Shown piece after piece: positions 31,233-38,669 of a DNA stretch of 64,000 bases. Both the position numbers and the translations under genes were made by a program. The stretch is from contig NZ_CP119392.1 in NCBI RefSeq assembly GCF_029224025.1, positions 295,501 through 359,500 of the forward strand, written 5' to 3'. The DNA is from Rhodanobacter sp. AS-Z3 (lineage in GTDB: Bacteria > Pseudomonadota > Gammaproteobacteria > Xanthomonadales > Rhodanobacteraceae). The notes under the pieces are model-generated. The model worked only from the letters and a program-made list of their open reading frames with translations, was not told where the DNA came from and did no database searches. Each line of letters opens with the position of its first letter. Positions within the stretch are counted from its first letter, which is position 1.

Positions 31233-32669
31233 ATGACTCTACGTAATGACGTCCTTCATTCGATGAAGTGGCTGGCCGGTGTACGCTTCGCCGGCCAGTT
31301 CATCGCATGGGCAATAACACTGGTCGTAATCCGCATCCTCAAGCCGTCCGACTATGGCTTGATGGCGATCGCCGAAGTATTGATCGGTTTTGCGGCGCTG
31401 TTCCAGGAACTGGGCCTGTATTCGGCCATGGTCCAGAAGCGCGACTTGACTGAACGTCAGGTCGAGCAGGCATTCGGGTTTCTGATCATCGCCAATACCG
31501 GCATCTACGTGCTGCTGTTTGCCATGGCCCCGCTGCTTGCGGCTTTCTTTGATGATCCACGCCTCACCAATATCGTGCGTGTGCTTGGCATCCAGTTTCC
31601 ACTGGCATCCATCGGTGTTGTGCAGGATGCCATGCTCAGTCGCAGCATGCGTTTCAAGCAGAAGTCGCTTGCCACCCTTGCCATCACTCTCGTCAACGGC
31701 ATCACAACGCTTGGTTTTGCACTGGCAGGCGCAGGGGTTTGGGCGCTCGTATATGGCAGCCTCGCAGGGTCTCTGATACGTCCCGTCGCGCTAAGCCTGG
31801 CAGCTCGACATTGGTGTCGACCGAGGTTTTCTCGTGCTGGCATGGCAGAAATGCTGAATTTCGGTGGCTTCATCACGGCCAGTGGTTTCATTTGGTATGT
31901 GTATTCGCAGTCGGACGTTTTCATCATTGGAAAAGTGTTGGGCAAGGAGATTCTTGGCTTCTACTCCATCGCCATGCAGTTGGCGTCGCTGCCCCTGCAA
32001 AAGATCGGGGAGACTCTCAATCAAGTCGGGCTTGCCGCGTATTCCTCCATCCAGCACGACATGGCCGCGATACGCTTTCATTACCTGAAGGTACTCAGGC
32101 TTCTCAATTTCTTTGGCTTTCCCATATTCTGGGGTCTTTCAAGCATTGCCCCGGAACTGGTTTCCGTCGTGTTGGGCGCGCGCTGGGAGCGCGCGGTGAT
32201 CCCCTTGCAGCTCTTGAGTCTGGTCATGCCGTTGCGACTCGCCGGTCACAGTGGCTCACCGTTGTCAGCTATCGGGAAGCCGCAAGTCGGTACGCTGAAC
32301 CACCTCATTGCCTTGATTCTGATGCCGCCGGCATTCTTAATCGGTGCCTATCTTGATGGCTTGGTCGGCGTCTCCATGGCGTGGGTAGTCATGTTCCCCA
32401 TTGTCACGTTGATCCGACTGCGTTTTTCGTTGCGTCCGTTAAGTTTGAACAACCGTGATTACTTCAAAACCATGGCAGCGCCGGCAGCCGCTAGTGCTGT
32501 CATGTACATCATGGTCATTCTCGCCCGCCACACGATTGTTGATCATCTAGCCAGCCCAGCCATAGGACTGGCGTTTCTGGTCGCGACCGGCGCGGTGGTC
32601 TACTGTGCATACATGTGGTTGTTCCACCGCAAAGACTGCCGCGAAATCATTGCGCTGACCAAAAGGTGA
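31233..32669 (+). CDS. Wzx-type polysaccharide flippase (MOP superfamily, WzxC-like)
   Basis: A 478-residue integral membrane protein with 12-14 hydrophobic segments. The N-terminus (WLAGVRFAGQFIAWAITLVV followed by RILKPSDYGLMAIAEV) and GLYSAMVQKRDLTERQVEQAF are typical of the WzxC/AmsL lipopolysaccharide biosynthesis family, which flips lipid-linked repeat units across the inner membrane. No flippase is present in the 18-gene locus at 37-60 kb, so this gene probably serves it. ATG at 31233 was chosen because the first membrane helix follows; the ribosome binding site is poor. The next reading frame starts six bases after its stop. Confidence 0.88.
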   Translation: MTLRNDVLHSMKWLAGVRFAGQFIAWAITLVVIRILKPSDYGLMAIAEVLIGFAALFQELGLYSAMVQKRDLTERQVEQAFGFLIIANTGIYVLLFAMAPLLAAFFDDPRLTNIVRVLGIQFPLASIGVVQDAMLSRSMRFKQKSLATLAITLVNGITTLGFALAGAGVWALVYGSLAGSLIRPVALSLAARHWCRPRFSRAGMAEMLNFGGFITASGFIWYVYSQSDVFIIGKVLGKEILGFYSIAMQLASLPLQKIGETLNQVGLAAYSSIQHDMAAIRFHYLKVLRLLNFFGFPIFWGLSSIAPELVSVVLGARWERAVIPLQLLSLVMPLRLAGHSGSPLSAIGKPQVGTLNHLIALILMPPAFLIGAYLDGLVGVSMAWVVMFPIVTLIRLRFSLRPLSLNNRDYFKTMAAPAAASAVMYIMVILARHTIVDHLASPAIGLAFLVATGAVVYCAYMWLFHRKDCREIIALTKR

Positions 32670-32674
32670 TCGTT

Positions 32675-32725
32675 ATGTATGCCTATAAGGCTGTGCGACC
32701 GTTTTACCGGACAGATATTCCGTGA
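32675..32725 (+). CDS. Short 16-codon ORF overlapping the next start (possible coupling leader)
   Basis: An ATG at 32675 with AGGTGA five bases upstream begins a 16-residue frame (MYAYKAVRPFYRTDIP) whose TGA (32723-32725) overlaps the GTG start (32722-32724) of the asparagine-synthetase-like gene. That gene has no good Shine-Dalgarno of its own. The arrangement suggests translational coupling. Alternatively it is the true N-terminus separated by a frameshift. Confidence 0.4.
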   Translation: MYAYKAVRPFYRTDIP

Positions 32726-34278
32726 CCGTCGAGCGAGCGTATCGCCACGATCCCGCTAACCCAACGTACATCCTTGTACAAAAGCGCGGTGAAGCGGTTG
32801 AAGTACGCGGCCAGGCGAGTGCGGAATTTGGTCACCAAATATCTTCAATGTCCCACTCGACGGCGGACGGAGTATTTGCGTGCTGGCACTGGGATGGAAC
32901 ACGACTTGTGGTCAACAACGACCGCTATGGCTTCTATCCCCTGTTTTGGTTCAGTCCTCCGGGCGGAGGAGTATGCGTATCACCTTCGCTCACTACCCTG
33001 ATCGAACAAGGCGCGCCTACCAACCTTGACGTCGAAGCGTTGGCTGTCTTCTTCAGGCTTGGCTGCTTCGTTGGCGAGGACACACCGTTTTCGGCGATCA
33101 AGACGGTGCCGCCGAATGCCCTGTTCGAGTGGACGAACGGAAGGCTGGAGTGCCGTGGCCAATACCCTTCAGTGATCCAAACGACAACGCTTTCGCGCGA
33201 CGATGCCATCGACCGGTATATCGAATTGTTCGCGCAATCCATGGCAAGGCGCGCGCCAGGTGCCGGCGCGTCGGTTGTTCCCATCAGTGGCGGCAGGGAC
33301 TCGCGCCACATACTGCTGGAACTGCACCGGAGTGGACTCGAACCGAGCCTGTGCGTATCAGCCCTGGACAATCCGCCTGATCCCAATGAAGACCCGAAGG
33401 TGGCCGCAGCCCTGTGCCGGGAGCTCGGTTTCAAGTACACCGTGGTCAACCAGCAACTGTCGCTGTTGTCAGCAGAGCTGCGCAAGAACAGTGAAACCCA
33501 CTTTTGCGCGGCAGCCCACGGCTGGTACCTCGCTCTTTCAGACGCTTTGAATGGACAGTTCGATTGCGCCTATGACGGCATCGCAGGCGACGTGCTTTCC
33601 CAGAGCAAATTCCTGAGACCGGACCTGGATGCGGTATTCCGCTCCGGGCGGGTCAAGCCTATTTGCGACATGTTGTTCGCACAGGGTGCTTCGAGCTTTG
33701 GAGGACTGCAGAGCCTGCTCAAGGGCGAGCTGAAGATGGCTGCCATGCATGAGGTCGCCACGAGGAGGCTTGCGGTGGAACTGGAAAGACATCTGGACTG
33801 CCCCAATCCCGTAGCGTCTTTCATCTTCTGGAACCGCACACGTCGAATGATCGCGCTTACTCCGTATAGCTTGCTTGCAGGAATACCCCGGGTCTATTCA
33901 CCCTTTCTGGATCACGACCTGTTCGACTTCCTCACAACGCTACCGACAGACATGCTGATGGGACACTCGTTCCACGATGACACGATTGCTCGCGCTTACC
34001 CCAAATTTGCGCATATTCCCTACGTCGACAAGGATGCGCCTGCCAGAGACGATAGCGGGGTTCGAGCACGCTTGTTGAACGAGTCCGCCCAACGATTCCT
34101 GCTGAAGAGGCCTTCACGACTGATGAAGAACCTTCGCCCGAGGGCAAAAATGCTGGCGGGCGTTCTATCCGGTGGTCGGATCAACCCGTGGATTTCACCG
34201 CTTGTCATCTATCTGGATCAGCTCGAATCCATGATCGACAAGCACCATAGCGGCTCTGGCCCAACAACCATTTCCTGA
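32722..34278 (+). CDS. Asparagine-synthetase-like protein without glutaminase Cys
   Basis: A 518-residue protein with a degenerate Ntn-type N-terminal domain (residues 1-150, with NNDRYGFYPLFW in place of the usual D..G..PLYY) and a C-terminal ATP-pyrophosphatase domain. The PP-loop is SGGRDS at residues 189-194, and YSPFLDHDLFDFLTTLP near 395 matches the asparagine-synthetase core. Position 2 is Thr, not the nucleophilic Cys, so it should not use glutamine directly. Homologues in sugar loci amidate uronic acids; others cyclise peptides. Start GTG at 32722 overlaps the stop of a short upstream ORF. A second such protein is encoded at 35467. Confidence 0.8.
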   Translation: MTVERAYRHDPANPTYILVQKRGEAVEVRGQASAEFGHQISSMSHSTADGVFACWHWDGTRLVVNNDRYGFYPLFWFSPPGGGVCVSPSLTTLIEQGAPTNLDVEALAVFFRLGCFVGEDTPFSAIKTVPPNALFEWTNGRLECRGQYPSVIQTTTLSRDDAIDRYIELFAQSMARRAPGAGASVVPISGGRDSRHILLELHRSGLEPSLCVSALDNPPDPNEDPKVAAALCRELGFKYTVVNQQLSLLSAELRKNSETHFCAAAHGWYLALSDALNGQFDCAYDGIAGDVLSQSKFLRPDLDAVFRSGRVKPICDMLFAQGASSFGGLQSLLKGELKMAAMHEVATRRLAVELERHLDCPNPVASFIFWNRTRRMIALTPYSLLAGIPRVYSPFLDHDLFDFLTTLPTDMLMGHSFHDDTIARAYPKFAHIPYVDKDAPARDDSGVRARLLNESAQRFLLKRPSRLMKNLRPRAKMLAGVLSGGRINPWISPLVIYLDQLESMIDKHHSGSGPTTIS

Positions 34279-34310
34279 TACATCGATAGCTCCGGCTCGG
34301 TAATAAAATT

Positions 34311-35000
34311 ATGACAACGCTTGCTGTGCAATTGGTGGTGCTCCTGCTCCTGTCAATACTCATCGGCATGTGGGCAACCCGCTTTCCCTACCCCGCCCCC
34401 TGGCTACGCCGTTTCCTGTCGCCAAAGCTGCGTTGGCCAGAGCGTCAGATCCGCGGATGGTTGCAAAACGGCCGCTTTCATCCGGGATTTCTTGGGTTCT
34501 TCAATCGGGACCCACATCGCGTGCCACCACCCGAGGCCGGTCTCGTTGCGCCAGCTGACGGCTTGATCACCAGTGCGGAGGTGCGAGATGGCGTCCGATA
34601 CCTGGTCATCGCGTTGACCTTCTGGGATATGCACGTGCAGCGCAGCCCTGCCGCGGGGAGGGTCGTTACGGTCGAGCCGAGCGGCGACCAGCTCATGGAT
34701 GGTGAGGGAAGGGATTTTTCCTTCCTGCGTGAAAAACACTGCCCGGTACAAACGCGCATCGTGATTGACACTGAGGAATTTGGACGTCTTGCCGTCCGAT
34801 TGATTACCAGCATTGCGGCCCGACGAATAGAAGTCTGGCCCGAGGAAGGCAGCATGATCGAACGTGGACAACGGCTTGGACGAATACTGCTCGGAAGCAC
34901 GGTGGTGCTGGAGATGCCGGAAGCGCTTCCGGTATGTGCTGTCGTTGGTCAGCGTGTGTGCGCGGGAGAAACCCTGGTGACTGCAGGAGCGACGCCATGA
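34311..35000 (+). CDS. Short phosphatidylserine-decarboxylase-like pyruvoyl enzyme
   Basis: A 229-residue protein with one N-terminal membrane helix (about residues 4-20) and the PSD core: FFNRDPHR at 63-70, PADG at 81-84, DMHVQRSP at 106-113 and LGST at 194-197. Asp83, His108 and Ser196 match the self-cleavage triad of E. coli PSD, so cleavage at Gly195-Ser196 to yield the pyruvoyl group is expected. It is the short form of the family, clearly smaller than the usual housekeeping enzyme (about 300 residues), and it sits between two asparagine-synthetase-like genes in a polysaccharide region. It may decarboxylate a seryl lipid or sugar conjugate; the substrate is unknown. Confidence 0.8.
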   Translation: MTTLAVQLVVLLLLSILIGMWATRFPYPAPWLRRFLSPKLRWPERQIRGWLQNGRFHPGFLGFFNRDPHRVPPPEAGLVAPADGLITSAEVRDGVRYLVIALTFWDMHVQRSPAAGRVVTVEPSGDQLMDGEGRDFSFLREKHCPVQTRIVIDTEEFGRLAVRLITSIAARRIEVWPEEGSMIERGQRLGRILLGSTVVLEMPEALPVCAVVGQRVCAGETLVTAGATP

Positions 35001-35191
35001 CCACTTTTTTCTGGTCTGCTGGACACTTTGGTTGGTTATTCTTCGGCATCGTCGTGTTTTCGATACTGTGCCTGCTTGCAGCCGATGTTGCGTGGCGACT
35101 GGTTTCCATGTCGTCCCGCAAGCTGCTTGCGATCACGGCGTTGGTATGGGCAGCTGGCGTTACCGCGTTGGTTCTGATCTTGAATGTCTGA
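34997..35191 (+). CDS. Small two-helix membrane protein coupled to the decarboxylase
   Basis: A 64-residue protein whose ATG overlaps the stop of the decarboxylase gene (ATGA), implying coupled translation. It has two hydrophobic segments, about residues 10-30 (GWLFFGIVVFSILCLLAADV) and 43-63 (LLAITALVWAAGVTALVLIL), separated by a short loop with a few basic residues. No family is recognised. The coupling suggests it is a partner or membrane anchor of the decarboxylase. Confidence 0.65.
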   Translation: MTTFFWSAGHFGWLFFGIVVFSILCLLAADVAWRLVSMSSRKLLAITALVWAAGVTALVLILNV

Positions 35192-35196
35192 TTACC

Positions 35197-35346
35197 ATGC
35201 CCCGCGTGCTTTGGCACATGACAGGGTATTACTTTCGAGCAATCCGCCAAGCTTCTGTATCCGTCAGCGGCAATCGAGCCTTCTCTATTCGCGGCTTCCT
35301 AGGGCAAAGCTTTCGAACTAAGGGTCGCGAAGGTTGCATGGATTGA
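35197..35346 (+). CDS. Possible 49-residue basic protein
   Basis: An ATG five bases after the preceding stop opens 49 codons (MPRVLWHMTGYYFRAIRQAS..., ending RTKGREGCMD). It is basic with no family resemblance and no evident Shine-Dalgarno, so it could be chance. It is listed because it continues the tight spacing of the block. Confidence 0.25.
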   Translation: MPRVLWHMTGYYFRAIRQASVSVSGNRAFSIRGFLGQSFRTKGREGCMD

Positions 35347-35466
35347 AGCGCAGAACTGATTGTAAAGTAGCTTTTTGTCGAAACGATTTAGCCCACTCCT
35401 TCGAGCACTAGTATCAGCGTCAGAGGAAGCCTCTTCCAGGCGACGCTCCTTACAAAAAGAGGTCGT

Positions 35467-37206
35467 ATGAACGTCGTTCCGGCTACCCACATAGCGAAGA
35501 AACTCGCCATTCACATCGGCGCTGGTTCTGCGCTTCAAGTCGGCACGATGCTGGCCCGGCAAAACTTGCGCAATCTGTCTGTCAGCCAGAGAGAGTTGCC
35601 TTCCGCCACAATCGGATGCTTGGGTGCTGCGCTGCCGCTGGAAGGAAACGTCTGCTTCTTCACTGGCTTGCCAATCCATGGCCCCGCGATTCGGGACATC
35701 GTCGACGCAGAAAGCGCGGCTCGCCTGTTCCCACAGTATGACGGCGCATTTACAGGTGTTTTCTGGGACGCTCAGCAGCAGGTTTTGGTCGTCGCCACCG
35801 ATTGCTTGGGCATGCAGCCACTCTACGTGCGTTATGCAGATGGTGAGTTAACGCTGACAACCGAGACCAAGGCGATAGCTGGTGACCCAGACTTGGCCGC
35901 GTGGGGCGCATTCATCTCGATGGGTCATCCAATCGGCGAGCGCACTCTTATGAGTGGCCTGCGACACGTCCCGCCAGCAAGCATCCTTACTTACGACTAC
36001 TCAACGCGTCGATTGGAAATTCGTCGTTATTGGCAGTGGCCGACCCCCTCCGATGCGTGGCGCAACTATGACTTCCTGGGGTCGCTAGAACAGGACATGC
36101 GCGCGTATGCCGCTTTCGGCAACTCAGGAACGGTCTTGCTCAGCGGCGGATTCGACTCGCGCCTGCTGTTGTTCCTGCTTCGGCGCGCAAACATTCCAGT
36201 GGATGCCTTGATCGTCGCCCACGAGGATGAGTACGCTGACGCCGACGGTCGGCTCGCCGAGGCAGTGGCGATGCTTGCCGGCGTTCCGTTTAGAAAAGCG
36301 CACCCGGCAGCAGATTTTTTTTCATCGCGTGCATATCTCGAACACTTGCAAGCCAGCGACGCCGGCTACCCCAGTATGGATTTGTTCATAGCAAAGGTCG
36401 CCCCGCAAATTGATGCGACAGCTGTCTGGGAGGGCCTGGTTCCTGCGTTCGCGTTCAACACCCCGCACCAGGAGGAAGGTGGCTTCGACAGCTATAAGTT
36501 ACGCGAAGTTCGGGACCCAACGAGTGCGGTCTGGCGCGCAGCGAAAACTCTGTTCAAGCCCGACGCAATAGAGGCGATGCTCGGGGGATTCTCGGACGAT
36601 CTGCACAATGAAATCTCGCGAGTACCGCAAGACATGGCGGGAGTGCTGCAGTTCATCGTTGAGCACCGCAGCCGCAACCGTACGGGTATGAATCCGATGA
36701 AGGTGTTTTCGAACAGGACAAAGGCCTTTACGCCGGGACTGTCGAAGGACCTGATGGCACATGCGGCGACAATTCCATTCAAAGAGCGGCAAAACGCCCA
36801 GTTTTACAAAGGGATGCTTGGAAGACTGGACAAACGCATGCTAGCAATTCCGTTCGTCAGTGGAGGGGAACTGGTGAAAGGCGTCAGGTTCAGCCCCTCG
36901 TATTATCGCGAGCGTGCCCGGGCAGAATATTTGGGTTACCGCGCACGCCACCCGCGTCTCTTCATTGGAAGTCGGGAGCGTCAGCCCGAGTACTCCGCAT
37001 TCCTCGGCGCAAATCTTTTTGAAGAAGATGACAAGTGGCTCAATCCAGGAGCACGAGAGCAGATGAAAACAGTAAGTGCAGACAACTACCTCGCATGGAA
37101 GCTGCTATTTCATTGGAAAACTTGGCAATGGGTCCACAAGGGAACATTGGTGCCTATGCTTGGAACTTACGCGAGTCGAGGAAGTAACCACGCCTTACCC
37201 GAATAG
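35467..37206 (+). CDS. Second asparagine-synthetase-like protein without glutaminase Cys
   Basis: A 579-residue protein. The N-terminal Ntn-like domain (about 40-190) retains YDGAFTGVFWD and DCLGMQPLYV but has no N-terminal Cys. The ATP-pyrophosphatase domain has the PP-loop SGGFDSR at 226-232. It is only distantly similar to the protein encoded at 32722, so a recent duplication is unlikely. ATG at 35467 has AGAGG five bases upstream. Composition is visibly less GC-rich than the flanking operon. A carboxylate-amidating or ligating role on a sugar, lipid or peptide is inferred from fold only. Confidence 0.78.
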   Translation: MNVVPATHIAKKLAIHIGAGSALQVGTMLARQNLRNLSVSQRELPSATIGCLGAALPLEGNVCFFTGLPIHGPAIRDIVDAESAARLFPQYDGAFTGVFWDAQQQVLVVATDCLGMQPLYVRYADGELTLTTETKAIAGDPDLAAWGAFISMGHPIGERTLMSGLRHVPPASILTYDYSTRRLEIRRYWQWPTPSDAWRNYDFLGSLEQDMRAYAAFGNSGTVLLSGGFDSRLLLFLLRRANIPVDALIVAHEDEYADADGRLAEAVAMLAGVPFRKAHPAADFFSSRAYLEHLQASDAGYPSMDLFIAKVAPQIDATAVWEGLVPAFAFNTPHQEEGGFDSYKLREVRDPTSAVWRAAKTLFKPDAIEAMLGGFSDDLHNEISRVPQDMAGVLQFIVEHRSRNRTGMNPMKVFSNRTKAFTPGLSKDLMAHAATIPFKERQNAQFYKGMLGRLDKRMLAIPFVSGGELVKGVRFSPSYYRERARAEYLGYRARHPRLFIGSRERQPEYSAFLGANLFEEDDKWLNPGAREQMKTVSADNYLAWKLLFHWKTWQWVHKGTLVPMLGTYASRGSNHALPE

Positions 37207-37227
37207 TTACCGTCTTCTTTTTTTGTC

Positions 37228-37249
37228 CAGCTCAACCCAGTTTGAGCTG
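37228..37249. repeat. Inverted repeat between convergent genes
   Basis: CAGCTCAA (37228-37235) and TTGAGCTG (37242-37249) form an 8-bp stem. A run of seven T lies just before it on the plus strand, so no U-tract follows the hairpin in either direction except imperfectly. Termination here is uncertain. Confidence 0.4.
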
Positions 37250-37411
37250 CGACTGCGACTCGCGGGTTCATCGGCGATCATGTCGTTTGCTTTCTAGTTG
37301 GAACTTGCCGATGAGTGGTGACTAATATATTCGCCGGTCAAAACGTTCTTCAGTCCTGAATTGCACACTCGGCCATTCTGGGTGCGCATCACCATGGCGA
37401 CGCAGCGAGAT

Positions 37412-38665
37412 CTATGGCCGGGGAGTTTGGTCAGCGATTTGATCTAGTAGATTCGCCAGCAACGATGCTCCAGCTTGCCGGGAACGTTGCGCCACAAAGT
37501 CCTGGCTGGCTTTCGGAGCCGCTCCTTCGCGGATGTCATGAAGGAACGCGGCCAGATTTCTACTGATGTCGGCCACGTCGTCGGGTGAAACCAGGGTTGC
37601 GCCGCCAGACTCGCGCAGTACCGCGGCCGTATCACCCTGCTCCCCGACCAATGCAAAAATGGGCCGAGCTATGCGCAGGTATTCGTAGAGCTTGGCAGGA
37701 ATCTGTCGATCGAACTTTGGTCCCTGGAATAACAGCAGTGCATCGGCCTTCGCTTGTTCGATCAACGCTTCGCTGCTTGAGATCGGTGGCGCCAACACCA
37801 CGATATCTTCCAGACCCAGACGGCGTATTTCTTGTTCATAGACCGCTTCGGAGCCGCTCGCCCGCAGGACAATTCTTAGATTATCCGTAGACGCGGTTCC
37901 TGCTGCTTTCAGGTTCGCTATGGCGGCAAAGAACGGGAATGGATTGCGGCCATCCGGGTACAACAGACCACTGTGCAACAGCACCAGGGGTCTGCCACTC
38001 GGAATGGAAGGCGCCGGCGGCAGCCCTGTAAAGGCGGCCTCGTCGTAGCCGTTCTCGATCACCGACAGCCGCCCCTCGCGATACGGTTCTGGATAGCGCG
38101 CGGCGTAGTTGTTCAGCGCGCCGGGCGTTGTGAAAACAGTGCGTGCTGCTCGGCGAAGTACCCGACCTTCCCAACGGTGTTGTGAAGCAACGGCGAAGCG
38201 ATTCGCCGCCGACACCGAACTTGCCACGGGGTCCCTGAAGTCTGCAATCCATGGCAACTTCGTCATGCTGCTCAAGGTATGGGCAATGCAATGCGAAGTC
38301 ATGATGGGATACGTAGACCAGATGGCGCTGATCTGGTGTTTGCGGATCAGGTGCAGACCTTGTGCCACGGCTGCGGGCCACCAGGAACTCCAACGATCCG
38401 GCTGAGCCAGAACCCCCGGATACTTCCCAGCGATAGCCATGTGCCGGCTCGCATCCAGTGCAAATGCACGGTGCACTTGGCAACCTTCAGGAATCAGCTT
38501 GTTGTTTTCCACATCGGTACGCGGGAACGCCATGGCGTTTGCCGACAAGACTATCGGTTCCCAACCCAGCGGCGGCAGGTAGCGTACGAAGCCCAAGGTC
38601 CGCAAATGTCCGCTACCCATCGCGACGGGAGGAAAGTGGAACGCGATCATCAACACCTTGTTCAC
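37412..38665 (-). CDS. Glycosyltransferase, GT-B fold (GT4-like)
   Basis: A 417-residue glycosyltransferase, last gene of the 18-gene run. VNKVLMIAFHFPPVAMGSGHLR is followed by an LPPLGWEPIVLS segment, as in GT4-like enzymes, and WIADFRDPV lies near residue 150. The C-terminal donor-binding half has PAKLYEYLRIARPIFAL. The frame is open much further upstream, but the GTG at 38665 has GGAG eight bases before it and sits four bases after the ligase stop. It should add a sugar to the lipid-linked repeat unit at the inner face of the membrane. Donor unknown. Confidence 0.82.
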   Translation of the reverse strand: MNKVLMIAFHFPPVAMGSGHLRTLGFVRYLPPLGWEPIVLSANAMAFPRTDVENNKLIPEGCQVHRAFALDASRHMAIAGKYPGVLAQPDRWSSWWPAAVAQGLHLIRKHQISAIWSTYPIMTSHCIAHTLSSMTKLPWIADFRDPVASSVSAANRFAVASQHRWEGRVLRRAARTVFTTPGALNNYAARYPEPYREGRLSVIENGYDEAAFTGLPPAPSIPSGRPLVLLHSGLLYPDGRNPFPFFAAIANLKAAGTASTDNLRIVLRASGSEAVYEQEIRRLGLEDIVVLAPPISSSEALIEQAKADALLLFQGPKFDRQIPAKLYEYLRIARPIFALVGEQGDTAAVLRESGGATLVSPDDVADISRNLAAFLHDIREGAAPKASQDFVAQRSRQAGASLLANLLDQIADQTPRP

Positions 38666-38669
38666 GGCT

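Noticed and set aside
32722..37206. Lasso-peptide cluster (AsnB-like proteins as cyclases)
   Set aside because: No RRE protein, no transglutaminase-like leader peptidase, no convincing precursor and no transporter of that type. The polysaccharide context is stronger.
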